A stretch of 64,000 nt of DNA from Zantedeschia hybrid cultivar. Lineage: Eukaryota > Streptophyta > Magnoliopsida > Alismatales > Araceae. This document shows, piece by piece, positions 36,143 through 47,536 of the stretch. A program made the position numbers and the translations under genes. The notes beneath the pieces are model-generated. The model was not told where the DNA came from and did not search any database. It was given only the letters and a program-made list of their open reading frames with translations. Where the stretch lies: positions 171,886 to 235,885 of the forward strand of contig JARZZO010000014.1 in the NCBI GenBank assembly GCA_030544215.1. The letters run 5' to 3'. Every line of letters begins with the position of its first letter. The stretch's first letter is position 1.

Positions 36143-36317
36143 CTCAACAAGAACAATACTGCAGTTATATAGTCCCAACAGCACCAACCAACGCACACCC
36201 CTCTTCTCTTCTCACCCGTAAGTAAGGAAGTACACATTACAGGGGCGGGCGGGCAGCTGACAAGGATACCATTGCTTGAGGCGCTCGGTGCTCAGTGTTG
36301 CCTCTTGTCCTCGCGCA

Positions 36318-37661
36318 ATGGAGAATCAGCAGCAGCCGCAGCCCCCTCCCATGTCGGCCCGTCCCTGGTTCAGACTCGCCTCCATCCGCACGGAACAGAT
36401 TCCCGTCGCTGCCCCCACCTTCGCTCCTCCCGTTCCGGCGCCAAGACCCCCACAGCCTGCCCCTGCGCCTGCGCCTGCGCCGGCCCCCGTGCCCGCACCT
36501 GCGCCCGAGAGAACCCTCCTCCGCATTGGCAGCTTATTGAGGATTGGTGCCCCTCTGCCGCCCACTCCACAGGAGCCGATTCAGGCCCCACCTCAACCCC
36601 AAACCCGAACGCCGACGCCGCCACCGCCGGCCCCAGCATCGCCGCCGCCGCCCGGCGTTCCCTCCAGTACGGCCAGCCCCTTGGCGGCTGCACCTACGCA
36701 GGATCAACAGCCGCCAAGGGAGGCGCTGCCTTCCGCAGGGGCGCCATCCCGAGCTGTCCGAGCGCCGAGCCCCCCTGCCCCGCTCTCTGAGGCCCTATCT
36801 CCTGCGGTCAGGCCGCAGCAGCAGCAGCCTCCTCCTCCGCCGCCGATCACAGCCGTTTCTCCTCCTCCGATGATGATGACTGTTGTCTCCCCAGCTCCAG
36901 CCCCTGCTCCCTCCCCGCGTCTTCCATCCCCTCCTCTTCATCCGGAGCCCGAGACGAAGCCTATGGTCACTGTGGTCACTGCCCAGCCGGCTTTCGTGCA
37001 GGAACCCACTAGCAGCCCCTACAAGAACAAGACCAACAACATCAACGGCAATGGCGGCAAGACAAAGTTGGGGGTGACCCATGGAGAACAGCTGAGAGGG
37101 GCCACTCCCCCTCCCCCTTCTCCTACCGGCACCACGAAGAAGCCGGAGCCGGCGGCGGCCCCCGGGAAGAAGAAACCCGGCGCCACTGACGAGGCCGAAT
37201 CCAGAATGAGGGCGCTGACCTTGGCCGGGGAGAACATGGGAGCCTACATGAACTTGGGAGGTGGCGGCAAGGCCCAAGGTCGCCACCTTACGCAAACCCA
37301 GCCGGCACAGGGCGTCCAAAATGTTTCACTTGCAGCTGCGCCGGGAAGCAACGGCGTTACCTCCCCCACCGACCACGCCGGCGGCAAGGCGTCGATGGCA
37401 GCATCTAAATGGAAGAAGGGGGCGGCGTCCGCGAAGCCCATGGCGGCGCTGGTGAACAGTAATGTGCAGAGCGTGAATAATTCCATCATGTTCAACAGCT
37501 CCTGCGTACAGCAGAGCCCCGGTGTGCACATCACCCTCTCCAGCGGCAGCCGCCGCCTCTCTCCCAACCGGCTGTTAGGTGATCAGCACAGCAATGGCAA
37601 CGGCAGTGGTGGCGGAACGGCCGCATCCGGAGCCGGGGACGACCGCCGCATTGCCAATTAA
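36318..37661 (+). CDS. Proline-rich protein of unknown function, single exon
   Basis: The ATG at 36318 opens 447 codons to a TAA. It was preferred because MENQQQPQPPP followed by RPWFRLASI (residues 15-23) looks like the true conserved N-terminus, and no ATG precedes it in frame. Residues 30-230 are rich in Pro and Ala: a PAPAPAPAPAP run near 46-62, PPPPP tracts and the repeated LLRIGSLLRIG near 67-77. Residues 250-378 are Gly/Lys/Ala-rich. The C-terminal block VNSNVQSVNNSIMFNSSC..SPGVHITLS (379-408) is ordered-looking and, as I recall, conserved in plant relatives often auto-labelled cell-wall gp1-like. There is no signal peptide or membrane segment, so a wall location is unlikely. Function is unknown. 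Confidence 0.85.
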   Translation: MENQQQPQPPPMSARPWFRLASIRTEQIPVAAPTFAPPVPAPRPPQPAPAPAPAPAPVPAPAPERTLLRIGSLLRIGAPLPPTPQEPIQAPPQPQTRTPTPPPPAPASPPPPGVPSSTASPLAAAPTQDQQPPREALPSAGAPSRAVRAPSPPAPLSEALSPAVRPQQQQPPPPPPITAVSPPPMMMTVVSPAPAPAPSPRLPSPPLHPEPETKPMVTVVTAQPAFVQEPTSSPYKNKTNNINGNGGKTKLGVTHGEQLRGATPPPPSPTGTTKKPEPAAAPGKKKPGATDEAESRMRALTLAGENMGAYMNLGGGGKAQGRHLTQTQPAQGVQNVSLAAAPGSNGVTSPTDHAGGKASMAASKWKKGAASAKPMAALVNSNVQSVNNSIMFNSSCVQQSPGVHITLSSGSRRLSPNRLLGDQHSNGNGSGGGTAASGAGDDRRIAN

Positions 37662-37890
37662 TCACTAGCTGGTGCTGGCGAGAGCTTAATTAGCCTGCTC
37701 ACCAACCCCTTACATATTCGTGCCCTGGAACCATCCGCCCGCTCCTCAAATCCTTGTGCTTCCTGATTAGTGCCCGGTGATCGATCAGATCCATCGTGTC
37801 GTCAGACCTAGCCAGCCAGCTGGCTCTCTCTCCCCTGTGCGCCCAGGAGTATGTTTGCTCAATGTGTGGAAAGAAAAAAAGAAGAATAAC

Positions 37891-37896
37891 AATAAA
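37891..37896 (+). terminator. Candidate polyadenylation signal of the proline-rich protein gene
   Basis: AATAAA lies 230 bp after the stop codon in an A-rich stretch. Confidence 0.4.
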
Positions 37897-38099
37897 TGAA
37901 ATATATATATATATATGGCAATAAGAAGAAGAAGAAGTAGTTCGGCTAGATGCAGTGAGAGGAAGAAATCAAACCACGGACTGAGAGCTATGAACTTTCA
38001 GAGGATTTATATTGATAAATAAATGAATGACTTACTTTTATTATAACCATTTCTGTCCCTTCCGAGCTATGCATATGGATGAGAGGCACATGTGGTTTG

Positions 38100-41000
38100 A
38101 TGCGTGCGCTTTGGAAATGAGAAAATCTTGTCATATAATTTGCTTTAGCTTGATTTTAAAACGTTTAAAAGTGAATTCAATTAATTATATATGATTGGCA
38201 GTATACGAATCCAAATCAGTACAATTGAAGAGGTGTCTGATGCATCGATGAATGCACCTGGGGGCCCACAGGCCGGCTATCCTCACCTACTCACTACTTT
38301 TGTGACGAGGGGAGGGAGGGAATAGCATGCATGGTCAGGTGGGACAAGATGGGAAGGTGTGCGTGCGTGGCGGTGGATTGGATTTTGGTGGGCACGCTTG
38401 CGCGTGTTCACCTACTACAACTAATAATAATTTCTTGCGGGCCGGCGGAGTGAGTGCTCATGCTTCCATCGGCGCTTGCTGGCGCGTAATGGGATAATTT
38501 CATACTCACTCTCGTATGCGAAAATTTAAAAATGTCAAATCCCATTTCTTATATTATCATATTATGTCGATCAAATATGTTATAAAAATACTTGGCGCAC
38601 ACCGGATAATTTTTTATCTTTTAAAATGACCTAACAACATAATTTTTAAAAAATAAAAAATTTAGTAACATCTGGTGTGTACCAAGTATTTCTCAATATG
38701 TTACTACACAAGTATCGACGAAGCATTTATTTAGATCAATATGTCATCAAAGTAATAATTTTAAAATATTATATATGCTAAGATGATATTTACGATAATA
38801 TACAAATAAGTATAATATTTTAACAATTTTAAAATTTTATATATAAGAATCGTTACTATGAAATCATCCCTTATTTATATCCAACCATGCAGCACTGGCT
38901 ATGGGTGCATTAAGTAAAACTCAATTTTTAAATATGAAGTGACTTTTCTAAAGTGAGTTAAACTTAAACTCATATTTAACTGTGGTAGAATTAAGAAAAA
39001 TGATGGAAACAAATGGTAAGGATTAAAAATTAAAATCTTAACTCTATAAGGACTAATATCAATAAATGCAAGAAGACTTATTTTGAGTTCAGCATGTTTA
39101 TAAGGATCGATATCTGAAAATTGCAAGATTTTAAATGACTTTTTTTCAAAAGAAAAATCTAAATAACTATAAACCTGAAACTTCTGTTTGAAAAAAAATA
39201 GTCTAAATATTGCTAGATCATGGGTCGGAATCACTTCCTTGCGAAAGAAGGAAAAATTCACACAACATACATGATGAATCCAAGTGACTGAGCACTCCCC
39301 TTCTAAGAAAGAGAAGTTGGAAGGAAAAAAAGAAAAAGGAAGAAATTGCAGTCCCCGGTTGTCCGAGTCCACTTGCACGTTCAAGATATTCGTGATTGTA
39401 AGACTTCGTTTGTCCTTTATATTGAGATGATCCTAATTCTTAGATCACAAATTAATAGTTTGTAAAAATTAAAATAATACAGCACGTTTGGAGCGTTTCA
39501 GTCCGATTAAAGATCATAAACAGGTTATGTTAGTGACGTCTGCTAGTAACACACGAGGATAATACTGTTTGATCTAAAAGGGACCTACAATTTTATAATC
39601 ATTGAAAGGGATGCTAATAACGAAAGTATCATAAGAGAAACTTGTTTTACTTTTAATTTCTTGAGGAGGCTTTCAATTTATATATGAATGGTGTAAGACA
39701 ACATTTTGTAAAATATTTAAGGGTACTTTTGGTAGTATGCATGAAATTTTTTATTTTTTCCCATTTTAGATATGAGATTTAAGAGCAAAGCCTTTGTGGT
39801 TTGTTGAAATTAGGGTGATCTAAAAGTTTTTATAATCATTACTGTAATTTTTTTTCTAGCAATAACAACAGATTCTTGATTTTACCTTCTCAATTTTGCA
39901 TATTTAATCCATTATTACTTCTTAAAACTCACTTTGTTTTACAAGAGTCCCCACTATCTACTGTCTACTTATAAACCTAAGCATAGTTGCCCACAATCTC
40001 TTAATCATCCTTTAAAAGTCCATTCATAAAGGCTTCTTGGATAAGGTTGACAGATCTTTTAGAAATGTTTTAAATAATTGTAAAGATTAATAAAGAATAT
40101 AAAGATTGCAAAGACTTATAAGAAATATTAGAATATTATGAAGACTGAAAGGTGAGAATTTCACACGACTCAATAGCAGGTGGGCCAACATAGTTATGCA
40201 GCATGAGAGACAAACTATCGTCTCTGGGTCTTGAACTAGTGGGGACCAAGAGAAGCTCTGTCCAGATGCAAGACTAATCTAGTAATTCAAAAGTAACTAG
40301 TCCACCTAAGGAGTCCAACCCATATCCACCCCCTAGGGGGACTCCCCTTGAGAATTTGATACGGATCATAATCCCTACCAATGTCAAAGGAAATCTCGAA
40401 TCTCAATTGATCTAGGAGAATCCGATTATGATCTGAGTTCCATTAAGAGAAGTCTGGAGAATCCATCAAGATACAGATACTTTCCACATTAAGAATTCTT
40501 CCGATCGAATTCAAAGGGAAAATCTGAACAGGATCTATCTTTTCTGATCGGAATCGGTCTCTAAGAAACTTCTGAACCACTATATAAAGACTCCTAGTTC
40601 AACTTCGCTAGGTACACTTTTTGGAGCTCCATCCATCCTTGCCTTTCATAAGCGACCTCCAACTTTTTGACATAAGCATCGAAGGGAAAATCTTCGGTTC
40701 ATCGTCAGAGGTCCTTAACACTGCTTTTTGTTGCAGGTCTACTGATTCTCAACCTTCCAATACTCGACTGAAGGTTTTGATCATAGAAGATGAAATTTCG
40801 AACCAATAAAGACCAAAAAATATATTTTCCTAAAAAATAATCTTACAGAGAAACAGACCGATGTAACACTTGTTCACCTAGGTCTCTTTCTCACTTCCCC
40901 CACAATTCGGACTCCATTTTACCATCGCTACTGTTGTAATTGTGTAGCTTAAGCTGCAACAAGAGCTTTGGACGCAAGGATCATAATCCTGCAGCCTGTG

Positions 41001-41830
41001 TTGGATCTAGGAGGATGAAGCCACTTTGGAGGCAAAGGAACGAAAAGTGCTTTGGATTCTCCATCTCGCGGTTATTGGTTATAGATGAGAAAGAAGAGGG
41101 GCCGGGACATTAAGCGATGGTACGTCGAGGGAAGGAGATGCACTTATGCATATTGCCGATCGATGGAGAAGAGAGCGACAGGACAGACAATATCTTGTGG
41201 GTAGAGGCGAGGTTGTGAAAGTAAAGAGCCATGGGGTCATAGATAGGTTAACCGTTGATAACATTGGCGGTAGTGGTGGTTAACTTTCTTAATAGATAAA
41301 TTGTCTATCTTGTAATGTAATATTCAGAACACTATTTAATGAATGTTCTCTTTTCTTTTTACATTAAATGATCTCAGGGATTTATCTTAAAAGATTAATA
41401 GATGTTGAAGATTTATCTTAACGCCAAGGACTTAATCCTCCCTAAGATTTAACGCTCTCTCGTTGGGTGGAAGGGGACATAAAGGTTCTGTGGTTAACGT
41501 CCGCGTAATCACTGCCCACTCAAAGAAAAGAGACCTTATGAAATAAGTGACTAAGATTTTCTAATAACGATTCATATCTTCTTTGGATAGCAAATGGAAT
41601 CCAGAGGAAATATTCTCTTATTCGTGCTTTCTAGTATATATATAGTTAACTGCACATGCGTATGCACGATGAAAATCATGGTGTTGGCATAGTTTAGATG
41701 GAGTATATATAAATTGTGGGCTTCTCAGCCATGTTAGAATTAAAAATGATATTGATTTAAAAACAAATATTAGTATTCACAGTGGTTGCCAGGTTTTGGA
41801 GATCTAAATCAACTTATATTTGAACCTAAA
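38100..41830. other. AT-rich intergenic DNA, no gene seen
   Basis: Open frames here are short and lack recognisable domains, including a 161-codon minus frame at 38899-39384 that looks like chance. About 40000-40165 is related to the right half of the MITE at 7552-7794 (shared TTAATAAAGAATATAAAG..GAAATATT..GACTGAAA text). Confidence 0.5.
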
Positions 41831-41882
41831 CTTTTTTTTTTTTTTTTTTTTTTTTGAATTCAAATAAGATAACCATTAAACT

Positions 41883-44800
41883 TCAAACTGAAAAAACAGG
41901 GGTGGGAACAGAGGAGTCTGGAACAGAGCAATGGAGTTTATCCACAGCAATAGGCTCCGAGATACACTTGGGGAAAGGGGGACCAATCCAGTTTGTGCAT
42001 TCGTTGGAGCTGATAGCCAGCTTACCCAACGAGTGAGCAACATGATTACCAGATCGGGGAACAAACGACACAGATAAATTGGGGTGCTGGGTTAACATCT
42101 GTTGGCAATCCAACACGACGGACAGGCACACCCATTGGGGGGGGCAAGCGCCCTGAATAGCACGGATAATGGCCAGAGCATCTCCTTCAACTACAACAGG
42201 GAGATCGTAAATTGCTGCCGCACACAGCCCGTGCCAGAAAGCCATGGCTTCACTGAGAAGAGAATTTGATCCTCTACAAACGTGAGTGGAGCAGCAGATA
42301 GGATACCCCATCGAATCTCTGATGATGACACCAGCACCAATATGTGTGGGAGACACCGCGCCATCAACATTGATTTTGAGCTGATTAATCGAAGGTGGTT
42401 GCCAAAAAGGATTCACATTCGAAATATTCAAATTCGAACTGCCACTATGTAGGTTCTCAATCCAAGAGTTAGCATTACCTGTGGCCTTACTCACAATGCA
42501 GGTGGGGTGAGTGTTGATGCCCTCCGAAATTAGTTTACATCTGGCTTTCCATATCTCCCAGATGATAGCTATTCGCATAGCTGTGAATAAAGGTTGATCA
42601 TCCACCATTTGAGGATTTAGCCAGCCAGGTAAGAGGTCTTCCAGGCAACTAGTCGGGGAATCTGAATGAAAAGAGAAGATGGAGGCAAACCAAGCAGCAC
42701 TCGCAATATGACATGAGAAGAGGATGTGTTGAATAGTTTCCGGGTGCTGAGGACACACAGGGCACATTCTGTCAATGCCATATAGTAACGCTCCTACTCT
42801 GTCATTAGTAGGAATACTTTGATGGAGAGCTTTCCACAGAAAATGTATAACTCGAGGGGGGATGAGCTGAGAGACCTTGGGGCTCCAAAGCAACTTCCAG
42901 ATAGGATGATCGCCAGACATTGATGTAGTGGCTCCATCCAACAGACATCTATATGCGGATTTAGTATTGAGCTGACCATCAGTGGTGAAAGGCCATATTA
43001 CTAAATCAATTCCATCATTATAAGTCTGGGGCAATAGAATGCTAAGTATCACCTCTTGAGAATCAGTATCGAATAGGTCTTGAATGAGATCTGTCTTCCA
43101 TCTCCCATTGCTGATCAATTCGGATACTTTCTGAGGAATGTAGCCCGTATAAGCGATGTTCATATTAGGAGGGGCAAACAATCCAGGGATCCATCTATCG
43201 GTCCAAATATTAATGCCATAGCATGATCTGATAATCCATCTCACTCGATTTACCATCTCTTTTCTGACAGCAAGCATAGCAGACCATACATCCGATGGGG
43301 CTGATGGTGTATTAATTTCCCAAAAAGAATACCCTCCAAGATATTTGTTTCTGAGCATACAGCTCCAAGGGCTATGGAAGTCATTCAAAAATCTCCATGT
43401 TAATTTCATAACCAAAGCTTTGTTGTAATGAGTAAAATCTCTGATGCCTAATCCACCCTGACGTTTCTGCATGGTTATTTTGTTCCAGCTGATTAGATGT
43501 AGCTTTCTATTCTCACCCCACCAGAATTTCCTTTGGATTCTGTTGAGATTGTTGAGTGTGGTTTTGGGAAGTAGGCTGGTAGCCATTAAATGTGCTGGAA
43601 TTGCACTGAGTGTGGATTTGATCAGAACTGTTCGCCCAGCAGTAGTTAGGGTATTTGTCTTCCAGTTGGCCATCCGTTGCCTCATCCTGTTCTCCAAATA
43701 TTGATATTGTTTACATTTCGCTCTACTAGACCAGATAGGTACTCCCAGATACAGACCATCCAATCTCAGAGGTTCAATGCCACTCAGCGCACAAAGTTTC
43801 TCACGAATGACATTAGGGGTGTTGGGACTAAAGATGATACCAGATTTCTCTTTGTTGATAGCCTGACCAGAGCATTGCAAATAGATATTGAGGCATTGCA
43901 TAATTTCAGCCATTTCGGCTTCGGTATTTCTACCAAAGAGGAAGACATCATCTGCATACATGAGATGGTTGATTGCTTGAGCATGAGCATTAATTTTGAA
44001 GCCTCTGATTTTACCCTGATCAAGTGCATTCTTGAGTAATGAAGAGAGTGCTTCAGCACATAAGATATATATGTAAGGTGAAATGGGGCAGCCCTGCCGA
44101 ATGCCTCTCTGGGGGTGTATAAAACCAGTTGGTTCCCCATTGATATTGATGGAATGAGTGGCACTAGTGATACACTGCATCACCAGATTGAAGTTTTCAC
44201 CTTTGAATCCCTGTTTTGATAGCAAACTCTTTATAAAGGCCCATTCAATCTTGTCATAAGCTCGAGAGATATCCAGCTTCATAGCAAATACCCCTGTTTT
44301 CCCCTTCATCTTATGGAGAGAGTGCATGGTTTCTTTGAGAATTACGATACTGTCAGTGATTTGCCTCTTAGGGATGAAGGCTCCTTGGTAAGGAGATAGT
44401 AATTTATGGAGTAAAGGCTGCATTCTGGATGCTAGAATCTTAGTAATGCTCTTGTACACAGTGTTGCAAAGGCTGATGGGTCTGAATTGGGAGGGATTGC
44501 TGACAGTTGAGTTCTTAGGGATTAGAGTAATGGTGGAGTGATTCATACCTGCCGGGAGTGTGCCAGTCTGGAAGATATGTTTGATAAGATCAAAGACATC
44601 TTCTTGGACAATATGCCAATACTTATGATAGAAGATAGGTGGTAGTCCATCTGGGCCAGGAGCCTTGAGAGGGGCTTGCTTCATAAATGCCTCTGTGATT
44701 TCTTTGTCAGTTGGTGAATTATTGAACCTCTCCAAATCAGCATTGGAAATTCTGGGATTGGACGTTTGGAAATGTGCAGGTACATGTGGTGGATTGGAGG

Positions 44801-46007
44801 ATGAATATAACTTGGTGAAATAATCCACAAATTCAGCTTTGATGGACTCCAGATTACCAGTCCAATCTCCATTACTTTTTTGTATCCAGGCAATTCCATT
44901 AGCCTTTCTCCTATTGAGAGTCTTAATGTGAAAATAGCGCGTGCACCGATCCCCCTCAACAAGCCAATGGGATTTAGCCCTTTGTTTCCAGTATTCCTCT
45001 TGTTTATCAAACAGATCCTCAAGTTCAAGTTGGAGCTGCTGTTCTTTACTGATATTTACCTGGGTAATTGAGGCATTAGAAAGGAGGGTGAGTTGATGTT
45101 TGATCTGATCAATCCTTTTCACCACACTAGGAAACTTGTTTCTGTGCCACTTTCGGATTTGCTGCTGTAAGTAGTAGAGCTTATCTTGGTAATGCTCAGA
45201 GAAGGAAATATTGGAGTTCCAAGCAGACTTAATCACATCTTCAAATTGTGGGTGCTTGATCCACATAGATTCTAGCTTGAAAGGCAAGCATCTATTTTTC
45301 CTGAATCCAGATGTATTAAGTAGAATTGGATTATGATCACTGCAACATTTAGGGAGATGGTGCACTGTGGCAGAGGTGAATCTGAGTCTCCATTCTGCAT
45401 TAACCAGAGCCCAATCCAATCTTTCTCTAATATGGAATTTTGCTGATCTCCTGTTAGACCATGTGTACAGAGGCCCCACGAAGCCCAAGTCCATCAGTTT
45501 GGCATTGTTCACAAAGTTTCTAAAGTGCTTCAGTTGTCGATTGTCTGCTCTGCTGCCCCCATCCTTATCCTCCGGATTGAGAACAGAGTTCATATCTCCC
45601 ATTACTACTATGGGTCCATTGATTTTGTGCATTACAAGCAAAATTTCTTCCCAAAATCTCTGTCTTTCTTTAGGCCGCGGAGGGGCATAAACAAAAAGGA
45701 TGTGCCAGCTATGTTTGTGGGAGGAGGGATTAGCAACACACAGAATCCAATTATGTTTAGCTTGGAGAATATGCAGATTAATACTGGTACTCCACCATAG
45801 CCATAAACCTCCAGCTCTGCCCACAGGGTTACAAACATAGGAATTCTTGATATTTCTGCAGTGGAAGAATTTGTTGGCTTTGTGCTGATTTGCTTTAGTT
45901 TCTGACAGGAAAATAATTTCTGAATTGAGGGAGCGGGTCAGCTGATCTAAAAATTGAACAGTCGGGTTCCCGCCCAAACCACGACAGTTCCAAGCTAAGA
46001 TTTTCAT
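41883..46007 (-). CDS. LINE ORF2: endonuclease, reverse transcriptase, RNase H
   Basis: A single 1374-codon frame. Residues 1-235 are an apurinic-type endonuclease: it starts MKILAWNCRGLGG, then LSETKA, GDMNSVLNPEDK, YTWSNRR and CSDHNPILL. The reverse transcriptase covers about 430-780, with KAPGPDGLPPIFY, FRPISLCNTVYK, AFIPKRQITDS, RGIRQGCPISPY and the catalytic YADDVFLFG near 683. A zinc-binding segment (CPVCPQHPETIQHILFSC) lies near 1081. The C-terminal RNase H, from about 1210, shows D, E, D and H positions in INVDGAV, LSEAMAF, VVVEGDALAI and SGNHVAHSL. No stop or shift is seen. Translation probably depends on termination-reinitiation at the ATGA overlap with ORF1. The enzyme nicks target DNA and primes reverse transcription there (family knowledge). 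Confidence 0.93.
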   Translation of the reverse strand: MKILAWNCRGLGGNPTVQFLDQLTRSLNSEIIFLSETKANQHKANKFFHCRNIKNSYVCNPVGRAGGLWLWWSTSINLHILQAKHNWILCVANPSSHKHSWHILFVYAPPRPKERQRFWEEILLVMHKINGPIVVMGDMNSVLNPEDKDGGSRADNRQLKHFRNFVNNAKLMDLGFVGPLYTWSNRRSAKFHIRERLDWALVNAEWRLRFTSATVHHLPKCCSDHNPILLNTSGFRKNRCLPFKLESMWIKHPQFEDVIKSAWNSNISFSEHYQDKLYYLQQQIRKWHRNKFPSVVKRIDQIKHQLTLLSNASITQVNISKEQQLQLELEDLFDKQEEYWKQRAKSHWLVEGDRCTRYFHIKTLNRRKANGIAWIQKSNGDWTGNLESIKAEFVDYFTKLYSSSNPPHVPAHFQTSNPRISNADLERFNNSPTDKEITEAFMKQAPLKAPGPDGLPPIFYHKYWHIVQEDVFDLIKHIFQTGTLPAGMNHSTITLIPKNSTVSNPSQFRPISLCNTVYKSITKILASRMQPLLHKLLSPYQGAFIPKRQITDSIVILKETMHSLHKMKGKTGVFAMKLDISRAYDKIEWAFIKSLLSKQGFKGENFNLVMQCITSATHSININGEPTGFIHPQRGIRQGCPISPYIYILCAEALSSLLKNALDQGKIRGFKINAHAQAINHLMYADDVFLFGRNTEAEMAEIMQCLNIYLQCSGQAINKEKSGIIFSPNTPNVIREKLCALSGIEPLRLDGLYLGVPIWSSRAKCKQYQYLENRMRQRMANWKTNTLTTAGRTVLIKSTLSAIPAHLMATSLLPKTTLNNLNRIQRKFWWGENRKLHLISWNKITMQKRQGGLGIRDFTHYNKALVMKLTWRFLNDFHSPWSCMLRNKYLGGYSFWEINTPSAPSDVWSAMLAVRKEMVNRVRWIIRSCYGINIWTDRWIPGLFAPPNMNIAYTGYIPQKVSELISNGRWKTDLIQDLFDTDSQEVILSILLPQTYNDGIDLVIWPFTTDGQLNTKSAYRCLLDGATTSMSGDHPIWKLLWSPKVSQLIPPRVIHFLWKALHQSIPTNDRVGALLYGIDRMCPVCPQHPETIQHILFSCHIASAAWFASIFSFHSDSPTSCLEDLLPGWLNPQMVDDQPLFTAMRIAIIWEIWKARCKLISEGINTHPTCIVSKATGNANSWIENLHSGSSNLNISNVNPFWQPPSINQLKINVDGAVSPTHIGAGVIIRDSMGYPICCSTHVCRGSNSLLSEAMAFWHGLCAAAIYDLPVVVEGDALAIIRAIQGACPPQWVCLSVVLDCQQMLTQHPNLSVSFVPRSGNHVAHSLGKLAISSNECTNWIGPPFPKCISEPIAVDKLHCSVPDSSVPTPVFSV

Positions 46008-47536
46008 TTGGAACTTGGCGGTAGTTTTCGGTCCACCGCCTCAACCTTGATACAGAAATTTTTGGATTTTGGGAACCGGTTTCCTTTGCTGGGATTACTG
46101 GTTTTGGCTTTGATAGGAGTATGATAGTGGGGTTTCAGTCTCCTAAGGTATGGATTAGTAGTGGGCATGGGGGAGGATGTAGTAGCAAAAGTACAAGTTT
46201 TAGCCTTCTTACTTGGAGAATCCTCCCAAACCAACTTCCTCTTAGATGTACCCTCATCGTGAATGGGATGTGGGGGGAGTGGCTCGAGGGAAAAGAGTTG
46301 CTGGAACTTGACAGGTACATTGAAAAGATGATGGGGAGTAGTGGGTGGAGTGGACAGTAAGGCTGATGGAGTGGTGAGTGTTGTGGATTCCTGCTCATAC
46401 CCGGTGGTGGCCTCAGACAGAGTAATGTTCAACTGACAAGGCATGGGGTCAAGAACTTCCGGTGATCCCATACTTCTGCATTCTTTGATAAGAGATGTCT
46501 GCAGGACAGGTATCTCTGACAAAGTGATCTTGGTATGGGGCTCCTGCAGTGTTGTGTCGTCCGTATGCAGAGGAGGTATGGTGGGATGCGTGTGTTCCTC
46601 TTTCCAGCTATGATCCTGTGGGCACTGGACAATGGCGAGATGTTCATCTTTACCGGTGGGATCTTTGCCTACTGGGTTCTCCTGTTGGGTATTAGGATGG
46701 GCATTGTAATCAACCGCAGGTAAAACACGATTTGAGACTTTGAGATTATCATCAAATTTGAATTTGATTGCTTTCTCCAACCTGTTCTTCAATTGTGGGG
46801 AATAGTTTTCAAACTGACTCCTAACCTTATTGAGCTCTTTACAATTCTCAACCTCATGACCCAATCTGCCACAGAATTTACAGAACTTTGGTAATCTCTC
46901 ATAAGCTACAGCAAAGCTCTTAATGTTCCCATTCGAGACCTTGGCGTGCACAGTTTTTGTCAAGGGGTGTTCTACATTCAGAGTGACTTTGATGCGAGCA
47001 TGAGTGCTCCAATTGCTGACATAATCTGGATAAGGTGGGTGGGGAATTCCAATTTGTTTGGCTAAGGTCATGGCTGCCTGGCTAGTGAGATACTCCACCG
47101 GTAGATCATAAATCCGAACCCATAGCTCTCCTTGATTAAGCTCATATTGGGATGGTGGGGTACCCGGTTTGCCTCTCTGGATAAGAATTAAATCGTTGTT
47201 GAAAAACCAGGGAGATCTTCGACATACCTTATCCACATCTTCATAGTTGGAGAATCTGATCAGGAATTTGTTGTCGGGGAAGTCCAGCATTGACCAATGG
47301 CCTATTGGGTTCCAGAGTTTCTGCATCCATTCCTTTAAGCCAGCCGGCCGCACTATTGAATCCGTATGAACTTTCACAATAACATAGTGCTTCCACTGAT
47401 TTGTTTCTTCTGCTACGCCAGGTCCCAAGATTGAGATCTTCCTTTTGTCTTCATTGCTCATTAATGTAGTAAAGCTTCTAAGAACTTCTTCTTCTTGTGG
47501 ATCTAGGGGGGCCTCGTCCTGTTCGTCGCCTTCCAT
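46004..47536 (-). CDS. LINE ORF1: RNA-binding protein with zinc knuckle
   Basis: The ATG at 47536 gives 510 codons starting MEGDEQDEAPLDPQEEEVL. The upstream extension of the open frame lacks an ATG. Residues 20-200 resemble the plant LINE/retroelement DUF4283 region (WMQKLWNPIGHW, DVDKVCRRSPWFFNNDLI, LWVRIYDLPVEYLT). One CCHC knuckle, CKFCGRLGHEVENC, lies near residue 217. The rest is low-complexity, rich in Pro, Thr and Ser, with a basic C-terminus. The product is expected to bind element RNA in a ribonucleoprotein with the ORF2 enzyme (family knowledge). Its stop codon overlaps the ORF2 start. Confidence 0.88.
   Translation of the reverse strand: MEGDEQDEAPLDPQEEEVLRSFTTLMSNEDKRKISILGPGVAEETNQWKHYVIVKVHTDSIVRPAGLKEWMQKLWNPIGHWSMLDFPDNKFLIRFSNYEDVDKVCRRSPWFFNNDLILIQRGKPGTPPSQYELNQGELWVRIYDLPVEYLTSQAAMTLAKQIGIPHPPYPDYVSNWSTHARIKVTLNVEHPLTKTVHAKVSNGNIKSFAVAYERLPKFCKFCGRLGHEVENCKELNKVRSQFENYSPQLKNRLEKAIKFKFDDNLKVSNRVLPAVDYNAHPNTQQENPVGKDPTGKDEHLAIVQCPQDHSWKEEHTHPTIPPLHTDDTTLQEPHTKITLSEIPVLQTSLIKECRSMGSPEVLDPMPCQLNITLSEATTGYEQESTTLTTPSALLSTPPTTPHHLFNVPVKFQQLFSLEPLPPHPIHDEGTSKRKLVWEDSPSKKAKTCTFATTSSPMPTTNPYLRRLKPHYHTPIKAKTSNPSKGNRFPKSKNFCIKVEAVDRKLPPSSK

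Noticed and set aside
36276..36317. Longer N-terminus for the proline-rich protein
   Set aside because: The extension starts at TTG rather than ATG. The first ATG in frame is at 36318 and begins a plausible conserved N-terminus.
36326..37567. Several long antisense and alternate-frame ORFs over the proline-rich gene
   Set aside because: They are shadows of a GC-rich, repeat-rich coding sequence and show no domain.
38899..39384. 161-codon minus ORF
   Set aside because: Phe/Ile/Lys-rich text typical of AT-rich DNA, no domain, no promoter or splice support.
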